This document shows, piece after piece, positions 9,462 to 15,920 of a stretch of 64,000 nt of DNA (its first letter is position 1; every line of letters starts with the position of its first letter). This stretch comes from Pseudolabrys sp. FHR47 (GTDB lineage: Bacteria > Pseudomonadota > Alphaproteobacteria > Rhizobiales > Xanthobacteraceae). Under the pieces are notes generated by a model, which saw nothing but the letters and a program-made list of their open reading frames with translations, had not been told where the DNA came from and did no database searches. Location: the NCBI RefSeq assembly GCF_005153485.1, contig NZ_CP039740.1:620001-684000 (forward strand), written 5' to 3'. The translations under genes and the position numbers were made by a program.

Positions 9462-9476
9462 CTCGGGCTGGCGGGC

Positions 9477-9965
9477 TCACATTGTCCCGGCAGCAAAGGT
9501 CGTATCGTCCCGCGCGATCGCGTTCGCATCGTCGTCTTCAGCCAGCAACCGATCGCGCCACTGTTGCTGAAACGCGGTCCAGGATGCTGCATGCGGAAAG
9601 ACCACATCGACGAACCATTCGACTGTCCGCGCGCCGTCCGGCCAAGCGCGGTCTTCGCCATGCCACGTCATCGTAGGCCACAGCGCGTTGCGCTGCGCAC
9701 GACCGGCCTCTGCGGGGACCGAAGGCCGGCCCAGTTGTTGGCTCAACCAAGCCATGATCTCGGGTCGAAAGGTGTTCGCGAAAAAGAGGCCATGACGGCC
9801 CGGGCGTTGCGGCAGACGCAGCAGGCGCTGCTCGATCCAGGCAAAGGCCGGCGGTTCCTTGTCGTTGCGAAACTCCCGCAAGGTCAAGAGCCGGAACCCT
9901 TGCGCCAGCAACCGAGAGGGGATCGCATGGATGCAAGCGGCTTGCGATAGCGGAGATGCCGTCAT
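9477..9965 (-). CDS. Unknown nif-operon protein (162 aa)
   Basis: I do not recognise this family. The predicted soluble protein has many Trp, Arg and Pro residues (for example FAWIEQRLLRLPQRPGRHGL, TMTWHGEDRAWPDGA and VEWFVDVVFPHAA), no cysteine cluster, no signal peptide and no membrane helix. It sits between ygfZ and the Rieske gene in the sigma-54-driven minus-strand operon, so a role in nitrogenase-related iron or redox work is plausible but unproved. ATG 9965 is preferred over GTG 9995, which would run 25 bases into ygfZ. Confidence 0.7.
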   Translation of the reverse strand: MTASPLSQAACIHAIPSRLLAQGFRLLTLREFRNDKEPPAFAWIEQRLLRLPQRPGRHGLFFANTFRPEIMAWLSQQLGRPSVPAEAGRAQRNALWPTMTWHGEDRAWPDGARTVEWFVDVVFPHAASWTAFQQQWRDRLLAEDDDANAIARDDTTFAAGTM

Positions 9966-9970
9966 GGCAT

Positions 9971-10876
9971 TCACTGCGGCAGCCAGTTTGGCCACTGGAC
10001 GCTAACCGGCACCTCCAGCGCGCGAATGGCGCCTTCTTTGGCGTTCGCCAGGCGATCGAGACGGAGCAAGGCAAGGCCTTGGTTGCCGGCGGCCGCGACC
10101 AGAGCGCCGAGTTCGATTCCGTCCGCCGTCACCGGCGTCCCGGTCGCCGGCAAAGGCGCCGTGCCGATGACAGGCAGGACGCGCTTACGCAGGTCACCCT
10201 TGAGCTTCATGCGCGCGGTCAACTCCTGACCGACATAGCAGCCTTTCTTGAAATCGACGCCGTGCAGCGGCTCGAAATTGGCTTCGAGAGGATAGCAGAT
10301 CTCGCCGCCGATCTCGGTTGAGTCGGCAACGCCGAGCGCGAGTCGATGGGTGACGTAGTCCGGCGCAGTCGCGCTGACAAAGCCAAGCGGGGCGAGCCCG
10401 GTCTCGATCGGGAAGCCGGCCGGAAACATAAGCCGCGCGCCCAAAGCCGTCAGTCGCGGATCGGCGAAAACGCAATGAGCCGCAACGAGAATGCCCTTGC
10501 CGGCCGCGCCCTCGGTGGGATTGAGTCCTAGTCGCGCGACCGCCTCCGTTCCCCAGGCCACCGCGATGGCCAAAGCGGGCGTCGCCTCAACGAACTCCGC
10601 TGCCGCGCGCAATTTGAATTTGGTCAGCCGCTTGAAGAAATCTTCGACATGAACGGCGGCGATATCGATGAGAATCCGGTCGTCGTCGTCAACCACGAAG
10701 AAATCGTAAAGCAGCTTGCCCTGGCCGGTCAGTAATCCGGTGTAACAGGCGCGGTCCGGCGCCAGGCGGCGAATATCGTTGGTCACCAGCCCCTGCAGAA
10801 ATTTTCTGCGGTCGGCCCCGCTGACGGCGATGATCTTGCGGTCGTGCAAGACAACGGCTTTCAAGGTTTCGCTCAC
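9971..10876 (-). CDS. ygfZ: YgfZ/GcvT-type folate-binding protein
   Basis: The 301-residue protein has the YgfZ hallmark K-G-C-Y-x-G-Q-E (GVDFKKGCYVGQELTARMKL, about residues 208-227) and an N-terminal GcvT-like fold (ISVSGADRRKFLQGLVTNDI in near form). YgfZ uses tetrahydrofolate and its single cysteine to help assemble or repair certain [4Fe-4S] enzymes under oxidative stress. Placement in a NifA/sigma-54-type operon with Bfr, Bfd and a Rieske protein suggests a dedicated nitrogenase-support copy. Genomes of this group usually also have a housekeeping ygfZ elsewhere, which cannot be checked here. Confidence 0.9.
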   Translation of the reverse strand: MSETLKAVVLHDRKIIAVSGADRRKFLQGLVTNDIRRLAPDRACYTGLLTGQGKLLYDFFVVDDDDRILIDIAAVHVEDFFKRLTKFKLRAAAEFVEATPALAIAVAWGTEAVARLGLNPTEGAAGKGILVAAHCVFADPRLTALGARLMFPAGFPIETGLAPLGFVSATAPDYVTHRLALGVADSTEIGGEICYPLEANFEPLHGVDFKKGCYVGQELTARMKLKGDLRKRVLPVIGTAPLPATGTPVTADGIELGALVAAAGNQGLALLRLDRLANAKEGAIRALEVPVSVQWPNWLPQ

Positions 10877-10933
10877 GGCACGCCTCGTGGCGCTGCCTTG
10901 GGCGCCGTGCCGCGTCGGCTATGTGTGCCGCCG

Positions 10934-11686
10934 CTAATTCCGGCGCGCCAGGGATCGTAGAAATCCTTGATATTCATCGGTCAGTTCCATGTCGACGGCG
11001 GGGGCGAGCTTCAGCAGCGAATTCGCGATGAAGGGTTGGTCGTTATGCGAGTCCTCCAGAACGTCGCGCAACACCGGCACGCTGTCTTCAATGTGCGCCA
11101 GAAACGCCACGCCTTTTTCCAAGGTCTCGGTCCAGCGCGCGCGATTCCATTTCGCCAGCGGATACATGATCTCGTGGACGAAATTCGATTTACGCGCCTT
11201 TTCAAAGAAGCGCAGACCGGTATTCCAATTTTCCTTCGCGCGCAGGGGCGGCGGCGGAATATCACCCAGCAGCATCTTCTTGCCCGCTTGACCCACAAAG
11301 TCTTCCAGGGTTACGGGCGCATCGATGGCCGCGCGGAAATGCCAAAGGGCTACTGACCCGGGAAATTCCTTTCCCATGCTCTTGACCAGAGCGGTTTCGA
11401 CCTCGTCGACGGCCGCTTTGTCCGGCTTCATGGCCGCGGTCATGCAAAAGGCGAACATCGCATCATTGCCGATGTCGTGTACGCCGGCCTTTCTGAGCTG
11501 ATCTGCCGATAGAGTCGGGGTTTTCCCGTCGGCGGCGGCCTGGGCTTCACCGAGCCGTTGCGCGGAAATAAAAGCGGTAATTTCCAGCCAACCCATCAAA
11601 TTGGCAATAAAGGCGTCCGGATCGACGTGCACAATCGCAAGATTGAGCGGCTCCTTGCGCCGTTTCAACTCCGCCATATCCGTCAT
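10934..11686 (-). CDS. Unknown protein, first gene behind a NifA/sigma-54 promoter
   Basis: The family is not recognised. The product (250 residues from ATG 11686; 271 if GTG 11749 is used) looks soluble and mostly helical, with segments such as VDPDAFIANLMGWLEITAF, GNDAMFAFCMTAAM, PGSVALWHFRAAIDA and KSNFVHEIMYPLAKWNRARW. It has no cysteine motif and no signal peptide. It is the promoter-proximal gene of the minus-strand operon ending with bfd-bfr. The tight link to a perfect -24/-12 element and a NifA site makes it a strong candidate for a nitrogen-fixation accessory protein. Confidence 0.78.
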   Translation of the reverse strand: MTDMAELKRRKEPLNLAIVHVDPDAFIANLMGWLEITAFISAQRLGEAQAAADGKTPTLSADQLRKAGVHDIGNDAMFAFCMTAAMKPDKAAVDEVETALVKSMGKEFPGSVALWHFRAAIDAPVTLEDFVGQAGKKMLLGDIPPPPLRAKENWNTGLRFFEKARKSNFVHEIMYPLAKWNRARWTETLEKGVAFLAHIEDSVPVLRDVLEDSHNDQPFIANSLLKLAPAVDMELTDEYQGFLRSLARRN

Positions 11687-11784
11687 GGTTTGGTCCGCAA
11701 ACTTGTTTCCGTTGTCGGCTTTCGCGCAACGATGCTGAATCTCCGACACGAAAACGCGCCGGAGAAGGGGTTCGATCTTAGTTC

Positions 11785-11800
11785 AGCAAACTAAGTGCCA
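11785..11800 (-). promoter_or_regulatory. Sigma-54 (-24/-12) promoter of the minus-strand nif-linked operon
   Basis: Read on the minus strand, TGGCAC (11800-11795), five bases, then TTGCT (11789-11785) gives the exact GG-N10-GC spacing. The predicted start point near 11774 lies just before the unknown gene ending at 10934. It should make that gene, ygfZ, the second unknown gene, the Rieske gene, bfd and bfr RpoN-dependent. Confidence 0.88.
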
Positions 11801-11820
11801 CCGTCGATCGGGCGCTTGAT

Positions 11821-11836
11821 TGTCGGGTTTGCGACA
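11821..11836. promoter_or_regulatory. NifA upstream activator sequence (TGT-N10-ACA)
   Basis: TGT 11821-11823 and ACA 11834-11836 with a 10-base spacer form the symmetrical NifA site. It is about 55 bp upstream of the start predicted for the minus-strand sigma-54 promoter, closer than usual but on the correct side. No plus-strand sigma-54 promoter was found to pair with it. Confidence 0.75.
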
Positions 11837-11869
11837 TGACCCGCGCATCACTGCGCGCCGTCACGATCA

Positions 11870-11883
11870 TTGATCAGGATCAA
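11870..11883. promoter_or_regulatory. FixK/FNR box TTGAT-N4-ATCAA
   Basis: A perfect dyad TTGAT-CAGG-ATCAA fits the FNR/FixK consensus used for low-oxygen activation. Its centre (11876.5) predicts a class II start near 11918, about 60 bases before the small gene at 11981, so that gene is the likely target. The site sits 34 bp from the NifA site in the same divergent region. Confidence 0.8.
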
Positions 11884-11980
11884 TTTTGTTGGCGGGTGAA
11901 TCCCCGACGATAGTGACGCCGGTTACCACGAAACATTTGCGGCGGCTGCCGCCTATTCGCCGTTGCATTGGAGGTTATAA

Positions 11981-12241
11981 ATGGCTGCTGTCGCCAAGCT
12001 CAAGACACCGACCCCGGAAGCGGTTGAAAAGGAAGAAGAGGTCCTTATTCATGTGCGCTACCAACCAAACGCGGAAATTTTCTCGATAGACTTGTGCCCC
12101 GATGGCGTCAGTCCGCGCGATTGGCTTAACCGTCTTCTTGAAATGGCGTCCGATCGCTATCAGATGCTGGCCGGCGGTCGCGGCTTTTTCCGCCTCCCGC
12201 GCAGCCGTTACGACGCCATTCTGAGTCGGGGCACCAAGTAA
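11981..12241 (+). CDS. Small unknown protein, probable FixK-dependent gene at the nif boundary
   Basis: An 86-residue soluble acidic/basic protein of unrecognised family, with EEEVLIHVRYQPNAEIFSID, SPRDWLNRLLEMASDRYQ and GRGFFRLPRSRYDAIL. A good GGAGG ribosome-binding site (11970-11974) precedes ATG 11981. It is transcribed divergently from the NifA-type operon and has a perfect FixK/FNR box upstream, so expression at low oxygen is expected. It is the last gene before the tRNA fragment that may end the island. The 228 bases after it hold nothing else I can name. Confidence 0.78.
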   Translation: MAAVAKLKTPTPEAVEKEEEVLIHVRYQPNAEIFSIDLCPDGVSPRDWLNRLLEMASDRYQMLAGGRGFFRLPRSRYDAILSRGTK

Positions 12242-12469
12242 GTTCTTTTCTGACGGCGAGCCGATGTATCGCTCTGCGGTACGTTGGTTCGCCGTGCTGT
12301 TTGCTAACCGCTGCCAGCTCCATTGTATCGAACCGCGCGGCGCAAGGCCGACCAGGTCGTTCCCGGCCTGTTGCGGGCCGTCCGGGCACTGCTAATTCCC
12401 TAAACGCGTTGTCTGTCAGCATATTTTGCCATTTCGCGTCCTTGCGCATATAACCTGTTGGCACTTTGG

Positions 12470-12518
12470 CGGTTTCCTAAACCGAAGGTCGGAGGTTCGA
12501 CTCCTCTCGTGACCGCCA
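12470..12518 (+). other. 3' fragment of tRNA-Arg(CCT); candidate attachment-site scar
   Basis: Bases 12470-12518 match a tRNA from position 28 to the CCA end. They include anticodon arm CGGT/ACCG around loop TTCCTAA (anticodon CCT), the variable loop, a T arm with loop TTCGACT, the 3' acceptor strand CGTGACC, discriminator G and an encoded CCA. The required 5' acceptor strand GGTCACG and a D arm are absent upstream, and the expected partner of A43 (T27) is replaced by G at 12469, so identity stops exactly there. Such displaced 3' tRNA ends are left when an element integrates into a tRNA gene by a tyrosine recombinase. Confidence 0.75.
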
Positions 12519-12546
12519 TTTTCCCGGCAACATACCCCGGAAGCCC

Positions 12547-13686
12547 ATGCCGTCCTTGCCTCCCGCCGAGATCGGCGCGCCGTTTTCCGAGATCGATACG
12601 CCGGCGCTGGTCATCGATCTCGATGCCATGGAGCGCAACATGGCCCTAATGGCGGAGCGGGCGAAAGCGCTCGGCGTCCGCATCCGCCCGCATGCCAAGA
12701 CGCACAAGTCGGCGATTATCGCGGCCAAGCAGGTCACGCTCGGCGCGGTCGGTGTCTGCTGCCAGAAGGTGGCCGAGGCCGAGGCGCTCGCCGCCGGTGG
12801 CGTGCGCGACATTCTCATCAGCAACGAGGTGGTCGGCGCACGCAAGCTCAGGCGCCTCGCCGCGCTGGCGCGTCAGATTCGTCTCGGCGTCTGCGTCGAT
12901 GATTTCGCGCAGATCGCGCTGCTCGGTGGGGCCGCGCGTCAGGCCGGCTCGCGCATCGAGGTGCTGGTCGAGGTCGATGTTGGCGGCCGCCGCTGCGGCG
13001 TTGCGCCGGGACCCGAAGCGGCGCGCTTCGCCGCCGAGATTGCGCGGCACGATCACCTGCGCTTCGGCGGTCTGCAGGCCTATCACGGCAGCGCCCAGCA
13101 TCTGCGCACGCCGGATGAGCGCAAGGCGGCGATCGACGCCGCGCAACAGGCGGTGCTCGATACACTCGCGCCGCTCAAGGCGACGGGCTTCACCTGTGAC
13201 ACGATTGGCGGCGCCGGCACCGGCACGTTCCTCATCGAAAGCGCGTCCGGCGTCTGGAACGAATTGCAGGCCGGCTCTTACATTTTCATGGACGCGGACT
13301 ACGCGAAGAATGTCCCTGATGAGGGCGGCAACGCGCCGCGCTTTGAACACGCGCTGTTCGTGCTCGCAACGGTGATGAGCGCCGCCAAGGACACGCAGGT
13401 CGTGGTCGACGCCGGGCACAAGGCGCTGTCCAACGACAGTGGCTTTCCGACGGTGTGGCAGCGGCCGGGGCTGGCGTATCACAGGCCGTCCGACGAGCAC
13501 GGTGTGGTAACGGTGGCGCCGGGTACGCCGCCGCCGACCTGGGGCGAGAAGCTGCTTCTCGTGCCCGGGCACTGTGATCCGACCGTCAATCTGTACGACT
13601 GGTATGTCGGCGTGCGCGACTTCGGCACGCCGCATGCGCGCGTCGAGACCTTGTGGCCGGTCGACGCACGGGGGGCCGTGACCTGA
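12547..13686 (+). CDS. D-threonine aldolase / DSD1-type PLP and metal enzyme
   Basis: The 379-residue protein belongs to the alanine-racemase-fold group with D-threonine aldolase and D-serine or 3-hydroxy-D-aspartate dehydratase/aldolase. The PLP lysine is in IRPHAKTHKS (about residue 58). VEVDVGGRRCGV and GGAGTGTF form the cofactor pocket, and PGHCDPTVNLYD holds the His-Cys metal ligands of the C-terminal beta domain. It would split or dehydrate D-beta-hydroxy amino acids in the cytoplasm. It begins 28 bases after the tRNA fragment and appears to be the first gene of the core chromosome. The exact substrate cannot be fixed from sequence. Confidence 0.85.
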   Translation: MPSLPPAEIGAPFSEIDTPALVIDLDAMERNMALMAERAKALGVRIRPHAKTHKSAIIAAKQVTLGAVGVCCQKVAEAEALAAGGVRDILISNEVVGARKLRRLAALARQIRLGVCVDDFAQIALLGGAARQAGSRIEVLVEVDVGGRRCGVAPGPEAARFAAEIARHDHLRFGGLQAYHGSAQHLRTPDERKAAIDAAQQAVLDTLAPLKATGFTCDTIGGAGTGTFLIESASGVWNELQAGSYIFMDADYAKNVPDEGGNAPRFEHALFVLATVMSAAKDTQVVVDAGHKALSNDSGFPTVWQRPGLAYHRPSDEHGVVTVAPGTPPPTWGEKLLLVPGHCDPTVNLYDWYVGVRDFGTPHARVETLWPVDARGAVT

Positions 13687-13743
13687 CGCGAAGGTGACGT
13701 CGGCGGCCTTGCCGGTGTCCCCAATTCACGTTCTGATGACGTC

Positions 13744-15003
13744 ATGCGTTTGGCGTGGTCATCAGGCATGGCGGTCATCGCGCTGCTCTCATGCGGCGCC
13801 GGAAGCCTGTCGGGCGCGGAACCGGATATGGCCGAGCGCGGCCGCGCGGTGTTTCACGCGCAATGGGTGCCACCAGGCACTGCGGGTGAATTTATGGGCC
13901 TCGGCCCGGTCTTCAACACGAACTCCTGTGCGTCGTGCCATGTCGGTAACGGCCGTGGTGCACCGGCGCGCGCGGATGACCGCGCCAACACCTCGCTGGT
14001 GGTGAAGCTGGCGGCGCAGGACAATGGTGCCGGCGCGGACACCATCAGGCGTTATGGCAATCGTCTGAACTATCGCGCCGTGGACGGCGTACCGGCCGAA
14101 GGCGAACTGATGGTGTCGTTCGAAGCCATCGAAGGCCGCTTTGCCGACGGCGAGCATTATACCTTGCAGAAGCCGATTTACGGCTTCGACAAGCTCGGCA
14201 ATGGTGCCGTCGAGAAGGACACGTTCGTCGCCGTGCGCATGGCGCCGCCGATCATGGGGCTCGGCCTGCTGGAGAAAGTGCCGGAAGACTGGGTCAGAGC
14301 GCGCGCCGCCGCCAATGCCGCGAGCGCGGAGCCGGTGAAGGGCCGACCGAACGCGGTGTGGGATTCGATCAACTTCCGCATGACGCTTGGCCGCTTCGGC
14401 TGGAAAGCGGATGCGCCCAATCTCACGCGCATCATCGCCGCCGCCTTCATCACCGATATGGGGCTGACCTCGCGACTGTTTCCGTCGGACAATTGCGGCG
14501 AACTGCAAGCTGCGTGCAAGGCAGCCGCCGCACCGTCGAAGATCGAGGTCAATGACGCTACGCTCGCTGCTGTCACGCAGTATGTTGCTTCACTGTCGCC
14601 GCCGCGTCCCGGTGCCGAAGTAGAAAGGGGCACTGTGCTGTTCGCGAGCACCGGCTGCACGTCGTGTCATGTGTCTAAAGTGCCTGTCACATTGGCAGAC
14701 GGCACGACAAACGAGATCGCGCCCTACACCGATCTGCTGCTGCACGACATGGGCGAGGGGCTTGCCGACGGTATGCCGGAAGCGGCGGCCACAGGTCGCG
14801 AATGGCGCACCGCGCCGCTCTGGGGTCTCGGCGAGGCGCGCCGCATGTCGGATCGCGCCGGCTATCTGCATGACGGTCGCGCCCGCAGCATCACCGAGGC
14901 CATTCTCTGGCATGGCGGTGAAGCGCAAAAGGCCCGCGAAAATTTCGTGCGCCTCGACGCTGCATCGCGCGCTTCGCTGCTAAAGTTTCTGGATCAGTTA
15001 TAG
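13744..15003 (+). CDS. Di-haem oxidoreductase (DHOR-type cytochrome c)
   Basis: The 419-residue product starts with a short signal-like hydrophobic stretch (AWSSGMAVIALLSCGAGSLSG). It has two c-type haem motifs: CASCH (about residues 62-66) and CTSCH (about 304-308). Size and features such as YTDLLLHDMGEGLADG, WRTAPLWGLGEARRM and YLHDGRARSITEAILWHGGE match the DUF1111 thiol/di-haem oxidoreductase family, distantly related to di-haem peroxidases. It is predicted to act in the periplasm. Physiological substrate unknown. Confidence 0.85.
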   Translation: MRLAWSSGMAVIALLSCGAGSLSGAEPDMAERGRAVFHAQWVPPGTAGEFMGLGPVFNTNSCASCHVGNGRGAPARADDRANTSLVVKLAAQDNGAGADTIRRYGNRLNYRAVDGVPAEGELMVSFEAIEGRFADGEHYTLQKPIYGFDKLGNGAVEKDTFVAVRMAPPIMGLGLLEKVPEDWVRARAAANAASAEPVKGRPNAVWDSINFRMTLGRFGWKADAPNLTRIIAAAFITDMGLTSRLFPSDNCGELQAACKAAAAPSKIEVNDATLAAVTQYVASLSPPRPGAEVERGTVLFASTGCTSCHVSKVPVTLADGTTNEIAPYTDLLLHDMGEGLADGMPEAAATGREWRTAPLWGLGEARRMSDRAGYLHDGRARSITEAILWHGGEAQKARENFVRLDAASRASLLKFLDQL

Positions 15004-15005
15004 CT

Positions 15006-15920
15006 TCAGATCGCAACCGGCGGCAGCAGCGTGCTCGACGCCTGCACCGGCGTCACGCTCACTGACACGGTGATGCGCTGGCCGCCCGCGGCGACGATGA
15101 CGCCGTCCATCGGCGCGACGTCGGAATAATCGCGGCCGACGGCGAGGGTGACGTGATCGTCGGACGCGATCATATCGTTGGTCGGGTCGAAGCCGATCCA
15201 GCCGATGTCGTGGCCGCACCAGACCTGCACCCAGGCATGCATGGCGTCGGCACCTTGCAGCGCCGCCTGCTCGGCGGTGCGCGAGGTGCGCAGGTAACCG
15301 CTGACATAGGCTGCCGGCAGGCCGAGGCCACGCAGGCCGGCGATCATGATATGCGCGAAGTCCTGGCAGACGCCGCGGCGCAACGCGAATGACATGGGCG
15401 CGGTCGTCGTCACCGTCGTGGCGCCGATCTCGTAGGTCATGTCGGTCTTGATGCGGTGATTGAGGTCGAGCGCCGCTTCGAGGATCGAGCGTCCGGGCGT
15501 GAAGCTCATCCGCGCATAGTCGCGAATCTCGGGATCGAGCGACACCATGCGGCTCGCAAACAGGAAATGCACCGGCGATTTTGGGCCGATATCGCTGGCC
15601 CCGAATACTTCCTCGCGTACGCTCTCCCACGACGGCGCTGCGTCAGGATCGGGCACAGCGGCGCTGTCGACCGCGATGCGCGCCGACACTTTCACGGTAA
15701 GAGTCTCGTGGGCTTCGTTGATGGCAACGGACGTGAGTTTGTTGCCGAAGAAGTCCTGGCCCTCGCGCGATTTCACCGGCCGCGGCTCGATCTGCAGCGA
15801 CGACACATGCACACGCTGGCCGTCGCGGTTGACCGGCGTCAGGCGCAGCACATGATGGGCATGGCTCACCGGCGAGGCGTAGATGCAAGTCGTCACCTGG
15901 CGCACGTCGTAGATCATCAC
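15006..15920 (-). CDS. Transglutaminase-like cysteine protease-fold protein
   Basis: A 304-residue protein with the bacterial transglutaminase N-terminal domain (IYDVRQVTTCIYASPVSHAH) and a core with intact Cys-His-Asp: Cys in RRGVCQDFAHIMIAGLRGLG (about residue 180), His in DAMHAWVQVW (about 223), Asp in IGFDPTND (about 238). Its start overlaps the stop of the ATP-grasp/alpha-E gene (ATGA at 15917-15920). Proteins of this pairing are predicted to hydrolyse or transfer amide bonds in peptides made by the ATP-grasp partner; the substrate is unknown. Confidence 0.88.
   Translation of the reverse strand: MMIYDVRQVTTCIYASPVSHAHHVLRLTPVNRDGQRVHVSSLQIEPRPVKSREGQDFFGNKLTSVAINEAHETLTVKVSARIAVDSAAVPDPDAAPSWESVREEVFGASDIGPKSPVHFLFASRMVSLDPEIRDYARMSFTPGRSILEAALDLNHRIKTDMTYEIGATTVTTTAPMSFALRRGVCQDFAHIMIAGLRGLGLPAAYVSGYLRTSRTAEQAALQGADAMHAWVQVWCGHDIGWIGFDPTNDMIASDDHVTLAVGRDYSDVAPMDGVIVAAGGQRITVSVSVTPVQASSTLLPPVAI

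Noticed and set aside
11821..11981. A plus-strand sigma-54 promoter for the small gene at 11981
   Set aside because: No GG-N10-GC with the flanking consensus was found on the plus strand; TTGGCGGGTG at 11889 lacks a GC at the right distance. A FixK-type start fits better.
12440..12518. A complete tRNA-Arg gene
   Set aside because: The 3' acceptor strand CGTGACC has no 5' partner GGTCACG in the preceding 60 bases and there is no D arm; only positions 28-76 are present.
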